This document shows, in pieces, positions 52,602 to 60,052 of a stretch of 64,000 nt of DNA. The position numbers and the translations under genes are program-made. The stretch is from Streptomyces sp. HUAS MG91 (GTDB lineage: Bacteria; Actinomycetota; Actinomycetes; Streptomycetales; Streptomycetaceae), in NCBI RefSeq assembly GCF_040529335.1, contig NZ_CP159534.1:2356001-2420000 (forward strand), read 5' to 3'. Below the pieces are notes generated by a model. The model had not been told where the DNA came from. It did not search any database and worked only from the letters and a program-made list of their open reading frames with translations. Position 1 is the stretch's first letter, and the number at the start of each line of letters is the position of its first letter.

Positions 52602-54329
52602 ATGGGCTCCGCACGGACAAGCACACTCACTTCACGTCGCGCCGCGAGTTTCACCGTCTGGTACCTGCGGATCGTCACGTGCATCAATCTGCTGAGCGCC
52701 GTGTGGGTCTCCTTCGGAAACGATCTGCGCCGCCACAACTCGGAGAACTACTTCACCCCCTACCTGCTCGCCGCGGGCTTCTCCTCGGCGGTCGTCGCCT
52801 GGTTCCTGGCGATCACGATGCGCCGCCGCAAGCGCGCGGCCTGGATCCTCAACCTCGTGCTGAGCGGCCTGTTCCTGCTGCTGTTCGCCCTGGTCATGGT
52901 CTTCCCCGAGGTCCGGCAGTACGCGCAGAACTGGATCTCGCTGGTCCTCAGCGCCGCGTTCGTCGTGGCGCTGGTGCTGGGCCGGCGCGAGTTCTACGCG
53001 AAGGGCGACCGGTCCAACGCGAAGCTGGCGGCGGTCGTCGCGGTCGGCGGACTGCTGGTGACCTCGCTGTTCGCGACGTTCCTGGTGACGGTCACCAATG
53101 AGGCCCACGACCCGCACCGCTCCACGTTCCTGGAGCGCTGGCGCTACGGCACGCTCCGGCTGATCTCGGTCGCCACCGACGACTCCCGCTTCCCCGGCAT
53201 CACCACCCCGAACTGGGTCAACGTCGTCATCAACATCCTCTCCACGGCCCTGCTGATCGCCGTGGTCTACGCGGCGTTCCGCTCCCGCCGGGCCGTCGAC
53301 CCGCTCACCGCCGAGGACGAGGAGAGGCTGCGCGCCCTGCTCGCCAAGGAGGGCGAGCGCGACTCGCTGGGCTACTTCGCGCTGCGCCGCGACAAGAGCG
53401 TCGTCTGGTCGCCGACCGGCAAGGCCGCGGTGACCTACCGGGTGGTGGGCGGGGTCTCGCTGGCCTCCGGCGACCCGATCGGCGACCCCGAGGCCTGGCC
53501 CGGCGCGATCGAGCCCTGGCTCACCGAGGCGCGGGCGCACGGCTGGCTGCCCGCGGTGATGGGCGCGAGCGAGGAGGCGGGCACCATCTACGCCCGGCAC
53601 GGCCTCGACGCCCTCGAACTCGGCGACGAGGCCATCGTCGAGACCGCGGACTTCACCCTTGAGGGACGGGCGATGCGCACCGTCCGCCAGGCCTACAACC
53701 GCGTCAAGCGCGCCGGCTACACGGTCCGGATCCGCCGCCACGAGGACATCCCGGCCGACGAACTGACGTACCTCCTGAAGCGCGCCGACGACTGGCGCGA
53801 CGGTGCCACCGAACGCGGCTTCTCCATGGCGCTCGGCCGGCTCGGCGATCCGGGCGACGGGCAGTGCATGATGCTCGAATGCGCGGACGCCGAGGGAGAG
53901 TTGAGGGCACTGCTGTCCTTCGTGCCGTGGGGCCCGCACGGACTGTCCCTCGATCTGATGCGCCGTGACCGCGACGCCGAGAACGGCCTGATGGAGTTCA
54001 TGGTGATCGAACTCCTCCAGCGCGCGCCCGAGATGAGGATCACTCAGGTGTCACTCAACTTCGCCATGTTCCGCTCCGTCTTCGAACGCGGTGCGCGACT
54101 CGGCGCGGGCCCGGTGCTGCGTCTGTGGCGCGCACTGCTCAGCTTCTTCTCCCGGTGGTGGCAGATCGAATCGCTGTACCGGGCCAACGCCAAGTACCGG
54201 CCCATCTGGGAACCCCGTTTCCTGCTCTTCGAGAAGAGCGCCGACCTGCCGCGCATCGGCCTGGCCTCGGCCCGCGCCGAGGGCTTCCTCGAAGTGCCGG
54301 GGCTGCCGAAACGGCTGGCGCGCCGGTGA
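52602..54329 (+). CDS. MprF-like phosphatidylglycerol lysyltransferase-type membrane protein
   Basis: 575 residues. The N-terminal 230 residues contain six to seven helices (TVWYLRIVTCINLLSAVWV; YFTPYLLAAGFSSAVVAWFLAI; NLVLSGLFLLLFALVMVF; WISLVLSAAFVVALVLG; VVAVGGLLVTSLFATFLVTV), shorter than the 14-helix flippase of classical MprF. The C-terminal about 330 residues are a DUF2156 GNAT-fold synthase domain: DSLGYFALRRDKSVVWSPTGKAAVTYRVVGGVSLASGDPIGD and ISQVSLNFAMF-like segments. It probably transfers an amino acid from aminoacyl-tRNA to a membrane lipid; the amino acid is unknown. ATG at 52602; no clear site. Overlaps the next gene by 4 bp. Confidence 0.87.
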   Translation: MGSARTSTLTSRRAASFTVWYLRIVTCINLLSAVWVSFGNDLRRHNSENYFTPYLLAAGFSSAVVAWFLAITMRRRKRAAWILNLVLSGLFLLLFALVMVFPEVRQYAQNWISLVLSAAFVVALVLGRREFYAKGDRSNAKLAAVVAVGGLLVTSLFATFLVTVTNEAHDPHRSTFLERWRYGTLRLISVATDDSRFPGITTPNWVNVVINILSTALLIAVVYAAFRSRRAVDPLTAEDEERLRALLAKEGERDSLGYFALRRDKSVVWSPTGKAAVTYRVVGGVSLASGDPIGDPEAWPGAIEPWLTEARAHGWLPAVMGASEEAGTIYARHGLDALELGDEAIVETADFTLEGRAMRTVRQAYNRVKRAGYTVRIRRHEDIPADELTYLLKRADDWRDGATERGFSMALGRLGDPGDGQCMMLECADAEGELRALLSFVPWGPHGLSLDLMRRDRDAENGLMEFMVIELLQRAPEMRITQVSLNFAMFRSVFERGARLGAGPVLRLWRALLSFFSRWWQIESLYRANAKYRPIWEPRFLLFEKSADLPRIGLASARAEGFLEVPGLPKRLARR

Positions 54330-54979
54330 GGGAAGTGGCCCGCGCGGAGTGGGGCCCGCTCGTCACCGCCGTACGGGACGGGCTCGTCGCCCGACGGTGG
54401 CGGGCGATCCCGCTGACCCTGGCCGCGGTCTGCCTGACGGCGCTGTTCCAGTTCGTGCAGAACCAGTCCTGGGGCTACCGGATCGTGCAGGACATCGGCT
54501 CGGTCCGGGCCGCCGACCCGCTGCCGGTCGCCCTGCTGCGCACCCCGCTGTCGCTGTTCGTCCCCGCTCTGGAGCTGCCCGTGTGGGGCGCGCTCGTCCA
54601 GATCCTGGTGGTCTTCGGGATCGCGGAGATCTGTCTGGGCCGCCCGCGCACGCTGCTCATCGCGTACGCGGCGACGCTCGGCGGCACCCTGTACGCGCGC
54701 CTGGCCATCGCCGCCGGCTGGCTGCCCGCCTCCGACGCGCAGATCGTCGACACCGGCCCGTCGGCGGCCGTGGTCGGGCTCGCGGTGTACGTGTGCTGGC
54801 GCTACCGGGCCTGGTTCACCTGTGCGCTGGTCGTCGTCACGATGGTCGTCGAGTGCGTGCTCAAGCCGAACCTCGCGGGCTGGGAGCATCTGGCCGCGAT
54901 CGCCGCCGTGCTCATCGTGTGCGGCGCGCGGTCGCTGGTTCGCGGAATCCGCCGACCAGGTCCTGGAAGCGCCGGCTGA
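54326..54979 (+). CDS. Rhomboid-like membrane protein
   Basis: 217 residues with five to six helices (AIPLTLAAVCLTALFQFVQ; LELPVWGALVQILVVFGIAEI; LLIAYAATLGGTLYARLAIAAGW; FTCALVVVTMVVECVL; LAAIAAVLIVCGARSL). The segment TGPSAAVVGLAVYV recalls the rhomboid GxSxxxxG serine motif and GWEHLAAI the catalytic His helix, so it is probably a rhomboid relative, though the helix 2 His-Asn motif is absent. GTG at 54326 overlaps the stop of the MprF-like gene (GTGA), implying linked function. The last 68 bp are read convergently by the next gene. Confidence 0.72.
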   Translation: MREVARAEWGPLVTAVRDGLVARRWRAIPLTLAAVCLTALFQFVQNQSWGYRIVQDIGSVRAADPLPVALLRTPLSLFVPALELPVWGALVQILVVFGIAEICLGRPRTLLIAYAATLGGTLYARLAIAAGWLPASDAQIVDTGPSAAVVGLAVYVCWRYRAWFTCALVVVTMVVECVLKPNLAGWEHLAAIAAVLIVCGARSLVRGIRRPGPGSAG

Positions 54980-55670
54980 TCCGCAGCCAGCGCCGGTCGT
55001 GCTTGTAGGCCCGCAGGGTCGAGCGGGCCCGCGCGCGGGGCCTTCGGCGGTAGCAGCGGCGGGCCCAGGCGGAGTCGGGCCGGGCCAGCCGGACCGCGCC
55101 GTACCAGGCCACGAACGGCACCAGGACGCCGACGAGCGCCATCCGCAGTTTGCCCTTGACCAGCGTCACGAGGACGAACAGGAAGTTCAGGGTGAGCGAG
55201 ACGATCAGGGCCGCCCGGTCGTGCTGCTCGTCCTGCGTCATGTCGTTGACCCCGAGCGGCGAGAACCCGCTGACCACCAGGCCGCCGAGGGCCGCCGCGA
55301 GCACCACCACCTCGACGCTCTGGCGCCCCTGATCGGTCCAGTAGACGTCGTCGAGGTGCAGGACGAGCGCGAACTCGTCGAGCACCAGGCCCGCCCCGAT
55401 CCCGAACAGGACGGCGAAGAGGCACGCGCCGAAGCCGTGCCGGTCGCTGCCCACCGCGCCGAACCCGCCGACGACCATGAGCACGATGCCGGGCACCACG
55501 TGGTGGATGTGCAGGCCGCCCGGCGAGATGTCGCGGAACGGGCCGCGGCCCGCCCGGATCAGCCGGGTGATCGTACGGGTGATCAGGAACGTGGCGATGA
55601 ACGTGACCAGCGCAAGGAGCACCGGCAGCTTCCCCGGTTCCGTGATGTTGCGGTGCCACCAGTCGCCCAT
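54912..55670 (-). CDS. Hypothetical polytopic membrane protein
   Basis: 252 residues. N-terminal helix (LPVLLALVTFIATFLITRTITRLI), then GGLHIHHVVPGIVLMVVGG with an HxHH cluster at a membrane boundary, followed by four further helices (GACLFAVLFGIGAGLVLDEFALVL; VEVVVLAAALGGLVVSG; LIVSLTLNFLFVLVTLV; MALVGVLVPFVAWYGAV). The HIHHxxxG and LDEFALxLHLDD motifs suggest a metal site, so an unknown integral-membrane hydrolase is one possibility. The C-terminus is very basic. Its 3' end overlaps the convergent gene's 3' end by 68 bp. ATG at 55670. Function unknown. Confidence 0.75.
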   Translation of the reverse strand: MGDWWHRNITEPGKLPVLLALVTFIATFLITRTITRLIRAGRGPFRDISPGGLHIHHVVPGIVLMVVGGFGAVGSDRHGFGACLFAVLFGIGAGLVLDEFALVLHLDDVYWTDQGRQSVEVVVLAAALGGLVVSGFSPLGVNDMTQDEQHDRAALIVSLTLNFLFVLVTLVKGKLRMALVGVLVPFVAWYGAVRLARPDSAWARRCYRRRPRARARSTLRAYKHDRRWLRISRRFQDLVGGFREPATARRTR

Positions 55671-55737
55671 GGGCCCATCCTGCGGGCGGCGGGCGGGCTC
55701 CGCCCGCCCGGTGGTCCGCCCCGGGTAATCTCCCCCG

Positions 55738-56505
55738 GTGTCCGCAACGAACCCCCGCGCCTCCCTCGCCGACGGCATACGTTTCGCCTTCGGCACCCTG
55801 ACCGTGCTGCCCGTCCGGGTGACCCGCTGGGACCGTGCCGCGGCCCGCGCCGGAATGCTGTCCGCTCCGCTGGCGGGCCTGGTCGTCGGCCTGTGCGCGG
55901 CCGCGCTCGGGGTGGCGCTGTCCTTCCTCGGCGCGGGCGCCCCGCTCTGCGCGGTCGCCTCCGTCGCGGTGCCCGCCGTCCTCACCCGGGGTCTGCATCT
56001 GGACGGGCTCGCGGACGTCGCCGACGGGCTGGGCAGCGGCAAGCCGGCCGAGGACGCGCTGCGGATCATGAAGCAGTCGGACATCGGCCCGTTCGGCGTC
56101 GTGACGCTGGTACTGGCGCTGCTCGCGCAGGTCGCCGTGCTCGCGCAGCTGTACGCCGAGTCGTGGACGCGGGGGGCCTTGGCGGCGGCCGTGTGCGCGG
56201 TGACGGCCCGTCTCGCGCTGACCTTCGCGTCCCGGGCCGGGGTGCCGGCCGCCCGCCCTGAGGGGCTCGGCGCCGCCGTCGCCGAAACGGTGTCGGTACG
56301 GGGTGCGCTGATCGCCGGGGTCGTGGTCGTCGCGGTGGCCGCCGGTCTCTCCTTCCAGGGTGCCGGTGCTGTCGTACTGGGGTGCGGTGCGGGGGAGTTG
56401 ATGCTGCGGCGGTGTGTGGGGCGGTTCGGTGGGGTGACCGGTGACGTGTTCGGCGCGGTCGCCGAGGTCGCCGGGACCGCGGCGCTGGTGGTCCTGGCCG
56501 TTTGA
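55738..56505 (+). CDS. cobS: Adenosylcobinamide-GDP ribazoletransferase
   Basis: 255-residue membrane enzyme joining adenosylcobinamide-GDP with alpha-ribazole in the last step of cobalamin assembly. Visible: FGTLTVLPVRVTRWDRAAARAGMLSAPLAGLVVG, TRGLHLDGLADVADGLGSGKPAEDALRIMKQSDIGPFGV (the diagnostic metal-binding LHLDGLADxxDG) and about seven helices. GTG at 55738 lies only 6 nt after TAATCT (55726-55731), a good -10, so the message is probably leaderless. Pairs functionally with cobU and cobT nearby. Confidence 0.95.
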   Translation: MSATNPRASLADGIRFAFGTLTVLPVRVTRWDRAAARAGMLSAPLAGLVVGLCAAALGVALSFLGAGAPLCAVASVAVPAVLTRGLHLDGLADVADGLGSGKPAEDALRIMKQSDIGPFGVVTLVLALLAQVAVLAQLYAESWTRGALAAAVCAVTARLALTFASRAGVPAARPEGLGAAVAETVSVRGALIAGVVVVAVAAGLSFQGAGAVVLGCGAGELMLRRCVGRFGGVTGDVFGAVAEVAGTAALVVLAV

Positions 56506-56544
56506 GGGTGCGCGGCGCCTTGTTCGTCCGCGGGCCGGTGGCCG

Positions 56545-56660
56545 CTTCTCGCGCAGTTCCCCGCGCCCCTGAAGCATGCGCTGCGCGCAGCTTCCCCGAG
56601 GAGATGCCGCACGCAGTGCGCATCTCAGGGGCGCGGGGAACTGCGCGACCAGGCCCCACC
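56545..56660. repeat. Intergenic palindromic repeat, locus 9 (back-to-back cores)
   Basis: Here the order is reversed: reverse core first (56549-56570), then palindromic GCATGCGCTGCGCGCAGC, a GAGATGC...GCATCTC hairpin (about 56601-56626) and a forward core (56627-56648). In loci 4 and 8 the cores point inwards; here they point outwards. Lies in the 267-bp gap between cobS and pepA, which also holds the pepA promoter. Confidence 0.85.
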
Positions 56661-56772
56661 GGAGCCGCGGAACGGGTTTTGGACGACCCGGCGTAGGCTC
56701 GGGCGAGGGCCACACACCCCATGGGCGCGGCAACGATGCCGGCCCCACCGATGAAAGAGAGACCTCACCACC

Positions 56773-58293
56773 GTGACTGCTCTGACTCTCAGCACCGCCG
56801 CGGCCGCCGGCCTGCGCGCCGACGCGATCGTCGTCGGTATCGCGAAGGGTGCCGCCGGCCCGGTCGTCGCACCCGGCGCCGAGGCCGTCGACAAGGCGTA
56901 CGACGGCAACCTCGCCTCCGTCCTGGAGACCCTCGGTGCCAGCGGCGCCGAGGGCGAGGTGACCAAGGTCCCCGCGCCCTCCGGGTTCAAGGCGCCGGTC
57001 GTGCTGGCGGTCGGTCTCGGCAGCGAGCCCGAGAAGGACGAGATCTTCGAGGCCGAGGCGCTGCGCCGCGCCGCCGGTGTCGCCTCCCGTGCGCTGAGCG
57101 GCTCCAAGAAGGCCGCGTTCGCGCTGCCCGTCCAGGACGCCGAGGACGCCGGTGCGATCGCGGAGGGCGCGCTGCTCGGCGCGTACTCCTTCGACGCCTA
57201 CAAGGAGTCCGGCAAGGACCCGAAGAACGCCAAGGCGCCGCTCGCCGAGATCGCGATCCTCGGCGGCAAGCCGCGCGACAAGGCGTACAAGGCGGAGATC
57301 GAGCGCGCCCTCGCCCTCACCGAGGAGCTCAACCGCGCCCGCGACCTGATCAACACCCCGCCGAACGACCTGAACCCGGAGGCCTTCGCCGCCGTGGCCA
57401 CGGCCGCCGGCAAGGAGCACGGCCTCAAGGTCCAGGTCCTGGACGTGAAGGCGCTGGAGAAGGGCGGCTACGGCGGCATCCTCGGCGTCGGCGCCGGTTC
57501 CGCCTCGGGCCCCCGCCTGGTGAAGATCTCCTACTCGGCCGGCCGCGGCAAGAAGCACCTCGCCTTCGTCGGCAAGGGCATCACGTACGACTCGGGCGGC
57601 ATCTCGCTGAAGCCGGCCGGCCACAACGAGACGATGAAGTGCGACATGGCCGGCGCCGCCGCCGTGTTCGCCGCCGTCGTCACCGCGGCCCGCCTGAAGC
57701 TGGACGTCAACGTGACGGGCTGGCTGGCCCTCGCCGAGAACATGCCGTCCGGCTCCGCCACCCGCCCGGGTGACGTGCTGCGCATGTACTCCGGCAAGAC
57801 CGTCGAGGTCCTGAACACCGACGCCGAGGGCCGTCTGGTCCTGGCCGACGCCATCGCCAAGGCCTCCGAGGAGACCCCGGACGCGATCGTCGACGTGGCG
57901 ACGCTGACCGGCGCGATGGTGCTGGCGCTCGGCAACCGCACCTTCGGCATCATGGCCAACGACGACGCGTTCCGTACGTCGATCCACGAGGTCGCCGAGG
58001 AGGTCGGCGAGCCGGCCTGGCCGATGCCGCTCCCGGCCCACCTGGTCAAGGGCATGGACTCGCCGACCGCCGACATCGCCAACATGGGCGAGCGGATGGG
58101 CGGCGGCCTGGTCGCCGGTCTGTTCCTGAAGGAGTTCGTCGGCGAGGGCATCACGTGGGCCCACCTCGACATCGCGGGCCCGGCCTTCAACGAGGGCGGT
58201 CCGTTCGGTTACACGCCGAAGGGCGGCACCGGTTCCGCGGTCCGCACGCTGGTCCGGCTCGCCGAGCGCACCGCCGCGGGCGACCTCGGCTGA
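56773..58293 (+). CDS. pepA: Leucyl aminopeptidase (cytosol M17 type)
   Basis: 506 residues. C-terminal catalytic domain with two-metal-ion motifs: VGKGITYDSGGISLKP (Lys and Asp ligands), MKCDMAGAAAV (Asp) and the signature NTDAEGRLVLADA (Asp and Glu ligands, catalytic Arg), then DVATLTGAM. The N-terminal about 180 residues are the macrodomain-like regulatory part. Hexameric cytoplasmic enzyme removing N-terminal Leu and other residues. GTG at 56773 with GAAAGAGAG upstream (weak). Ends in a perfect palindromic terminator. Confidence 0.95.
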   Translation: MTALTLSTAAAAGLRADAIVVGIAKGAAGPVVAPGAEAVDKAYDGNLASVLETLGASGAEGEVTKVPAPSGFKAPVVLAVGLGSEPEKDEIFEAEALRRAAGVASRALSGSKKAAFALPVQDAEDAGAIAEGALLGAYSFDAYKESGKDPKNAKAPLAEIAILGGKPRDKAYKAEIERALALTEELNRARDLINTPPNDLNPEAFAAVATAAGKEHGLKVQVLDVKALEKGGYGGILGVGAGSASGPRLVKISYSAGRGKKHLAFVGKGITYDSGGISLKPAGHNETMKCDMAGAAAVFAAVVTAARLKLDVNVTGWLALAENMPSGSATRPGDVLRMYSGKTVEVLNTDAEGRLVLADAIAKASEETPDAIVDVATLTGAMVLALGNRTFGIMANDDAFRTSIHEVAEEVGEPAWPMPLPAHLVKGMDSPTADIANMGERMGGGLVAGLFLKEFVGEGITWAHLDIAGPAFNEGGPFGYTPKGGTGSAVRTLVRLAERTAAGDLG

Positions 58294-58310
58294 GGCGGAA
58301 GTCACTGGTG

Positions 58311-58340
58311 ACAGCCCCGGGGGTCGACCCCCGGGGCTGT
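58311..58340. terminator. pepA terminator
   Basis: Perfect 30-bp palindrome with 15-bp arms ACAGCCCCGGGGGTC / GACCCCCGGGGCTGT and no unpaired centre, followed by TCGCTTTC. 17 nt after the pepA stop. Confidence 0.85.
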
Positions 58341-58566
58341 TCGCTTTCGACGAAATCCGCAGGAATGACGTCCTTGTCACTCGCGTTTCCGATGTAACAG
58401 GGGTCTCACCGCCCGGCCCGACGTCCCGCATGCCTTCGACAAGTGCGAGGATGGGGGGCGGCAGGACAGGGCCCCACCCGAGGGCCGAATCATCGAGCGG
58501 CCGAACACCAGCCGCCGCGCGGTCACTGGAGACCGGCGTACGGCGCACATGCATGGAGGACGTGAC

Positions 58567-59955
58567 GTGGCGAACGACGCCAGCACCGTTTTCGACCTAG
58601 TGATCCTCGGCGGTGGCAGTGGCGGTTACGCCGCGGCCCTGCGCGGAGCGCAGCTGGGCCTGGACGTCGCCCTGATCGAGAAGAACAAGGTCGGCGGAAC
58701 CTGCCTGCACGTCGGCTGCATCCCCACCAAGGCGCTGCTGCACGCCGGTGAGATCGCCGACCAGGCCCGAGAGTCCGAGCAGTTCGGCGTGAAGGCCACC
58801 TTCGAGGGCATCGACATGCCCGCCGTGCAGCGCTACAAGGACGAGGTCATCTCCGGCCTGTACAAGGGCCTGCAGGGGCTGATCGCCTCCCGCAAGGTGA
58901 CGTACATCGAGGGCGAGGGCAAGCTCTCCTCCCCCACCTCCGTCGACGTCAACGGCCAGCGGATCCAGGGCCGCCACGTCCTCCTCGCGACCGGCTCCGT
59001 GCCGAAGTCGCTGCCGGGCCTGGAGATCGACGGCAACCGCGTCATCTCCTCGGACCACGCGCTGACGCTGGACCGCGTCCCGAAGTCCGCGATCATCCTG
59101 GGCGGCGGCGTCATCGGCGTCGAGTTCGCCTCGGCGTGGAAGTCCTTCGGCACCGACGTCACCATCGTCGAGGGCCTCAAGCACCTCGCCCCGCTCGAGG
59201 ACGAGAACAGCTCCAAGCTTCTCGAGCGCGCGTTCCGCAAGCGCGGCATCAAGTTCAACCTCGGCACGTTCTTCGAGAAGGCCGAGTACACGCAGGACGG
59301 CGTCCGCGTGACCCTCGCCGACGGCAAGACCTTCGACGCCGAGGTCCTCCTCGTCGCGATCGGCCGCGGCCCGGTCTCCCAGGGCCTGGGCTACGAGGAG
59401 CAGGGCGTCGCGATGGACCGCGGCTACGTCCTGGTCGACGAGTACATGCAGACCAACGTGCCGACCATCTCGGCCGTCGGCGACCTCGTCCCGACGCTCC
59501 AGCTCGCGCACGTCGGCTTCGCAGAGGGCATCCTGGTGGCGGAGCGTCTGGCCGGTATCAAGACCGTCCCGATCGACTACGACGGCGTGCCCCGGGTGAC
59601 GTACTGCCACCCGGAGGTCGCCTCCGTCGGCATCACCGAGGCCAAGGCCAAGGAGATCTACGGCGCGGACAAGGTCGTCGCTCTGAAGTACAACCTGGCG
59701 GGCAACGGCAAGTCCAAGATCCTCAAGACCGCGGGCGAGATCAAGCTCGTCCAGGTCAAGGACGGTGCCGTGGTCGGCGTCCACATGGTCGGCGACCGCA
59801 TGGGCGAGCAGGTCGGCGAGGCCCAGCTGATCTACAACTGGGAAGCGCTGCCGGCCGAGGTCGCCCAGCTCATCCACGCCCACCCGACGCAGAACGAGGC
59901 GCTCGGCGAGGCCCACCTGGCGCTCGCGGGCAAGCCGCTGCACTCGCACGACTGA
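58567..59955 (+). CDS. lpdA: Dihydrolipoyl dehydrogenase (E3)
   Basis: 462-residue FAD-dependent E3 of 2-oxoacid dehydrogenase complexes. Visible: LVILGGGSGGYAAALRGAQLG (FAD), the redox-active disulfide GGTCLHVGCIPTKALL, a second Rossmann motif AIILGGGVIGVEFASAWKSFGTDVTIVEG (NAD), TISAVGDLVPTLQLAH (FAD) and the C-terminal His-Glu pair in HAHPTQNEALGEAHLAL. GTG at 58567 with GGAGGA upstream is preferred over the longer in-frame start (58549). sucB follows after 97 bp and aceE lies downstream, so this E3 probably serves both pyruvate and 2-oxoglutarate dehydrogenase. Confidence 0.96.
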   Translation: MANDASTVFDLVILGGGSGGYAAALRGAQLGLDVALIEKNKVGGTCLHVGCIPTKALLHAGEIADQARESEQFGVKATFEGIDMPAVQRYKDEVISGLYKGLQGLIASRKVTYIEGEGKLSSPTSVDVNGQRIQGRHVLLATGSVPKSLPGLEIDGNRVISSDHALTLDRVPKSAIILGGGVIGVEFASAWKSFGTDVTIVEGLKHLAPLEDENSSKLLERAFRKRGIKFNLGTFFEKAEYTQDGVRVTLADGKTFDAEVLLVAIGRGPVSQGLGYEEQGVAMDRGYVLVDEYMQTNVPTISAVGDLVPTLQLAHVGFAEGILVAERLAGIKTVPIDYDGVPRVTYCHPEVASVGITEAKAKEIYGADKVVALKYNLAGNGKSKILKTAGEIKLVQVKDGAVVGVHMVGDRMGEQVGEAQLIYNWEALPAEVAQLIHAHPTQNEALGEAHLALAGKPLHSHD

Positions 59956-60052
59956 GCCCCGCCCCCCCGTCGCAACTGGGCGCGACGACCGACCACCAGA
60001 CTTCCGCACTGCGTTGCCGCGCACTGCACATCGTTAAGGAGCAACAGAAACC

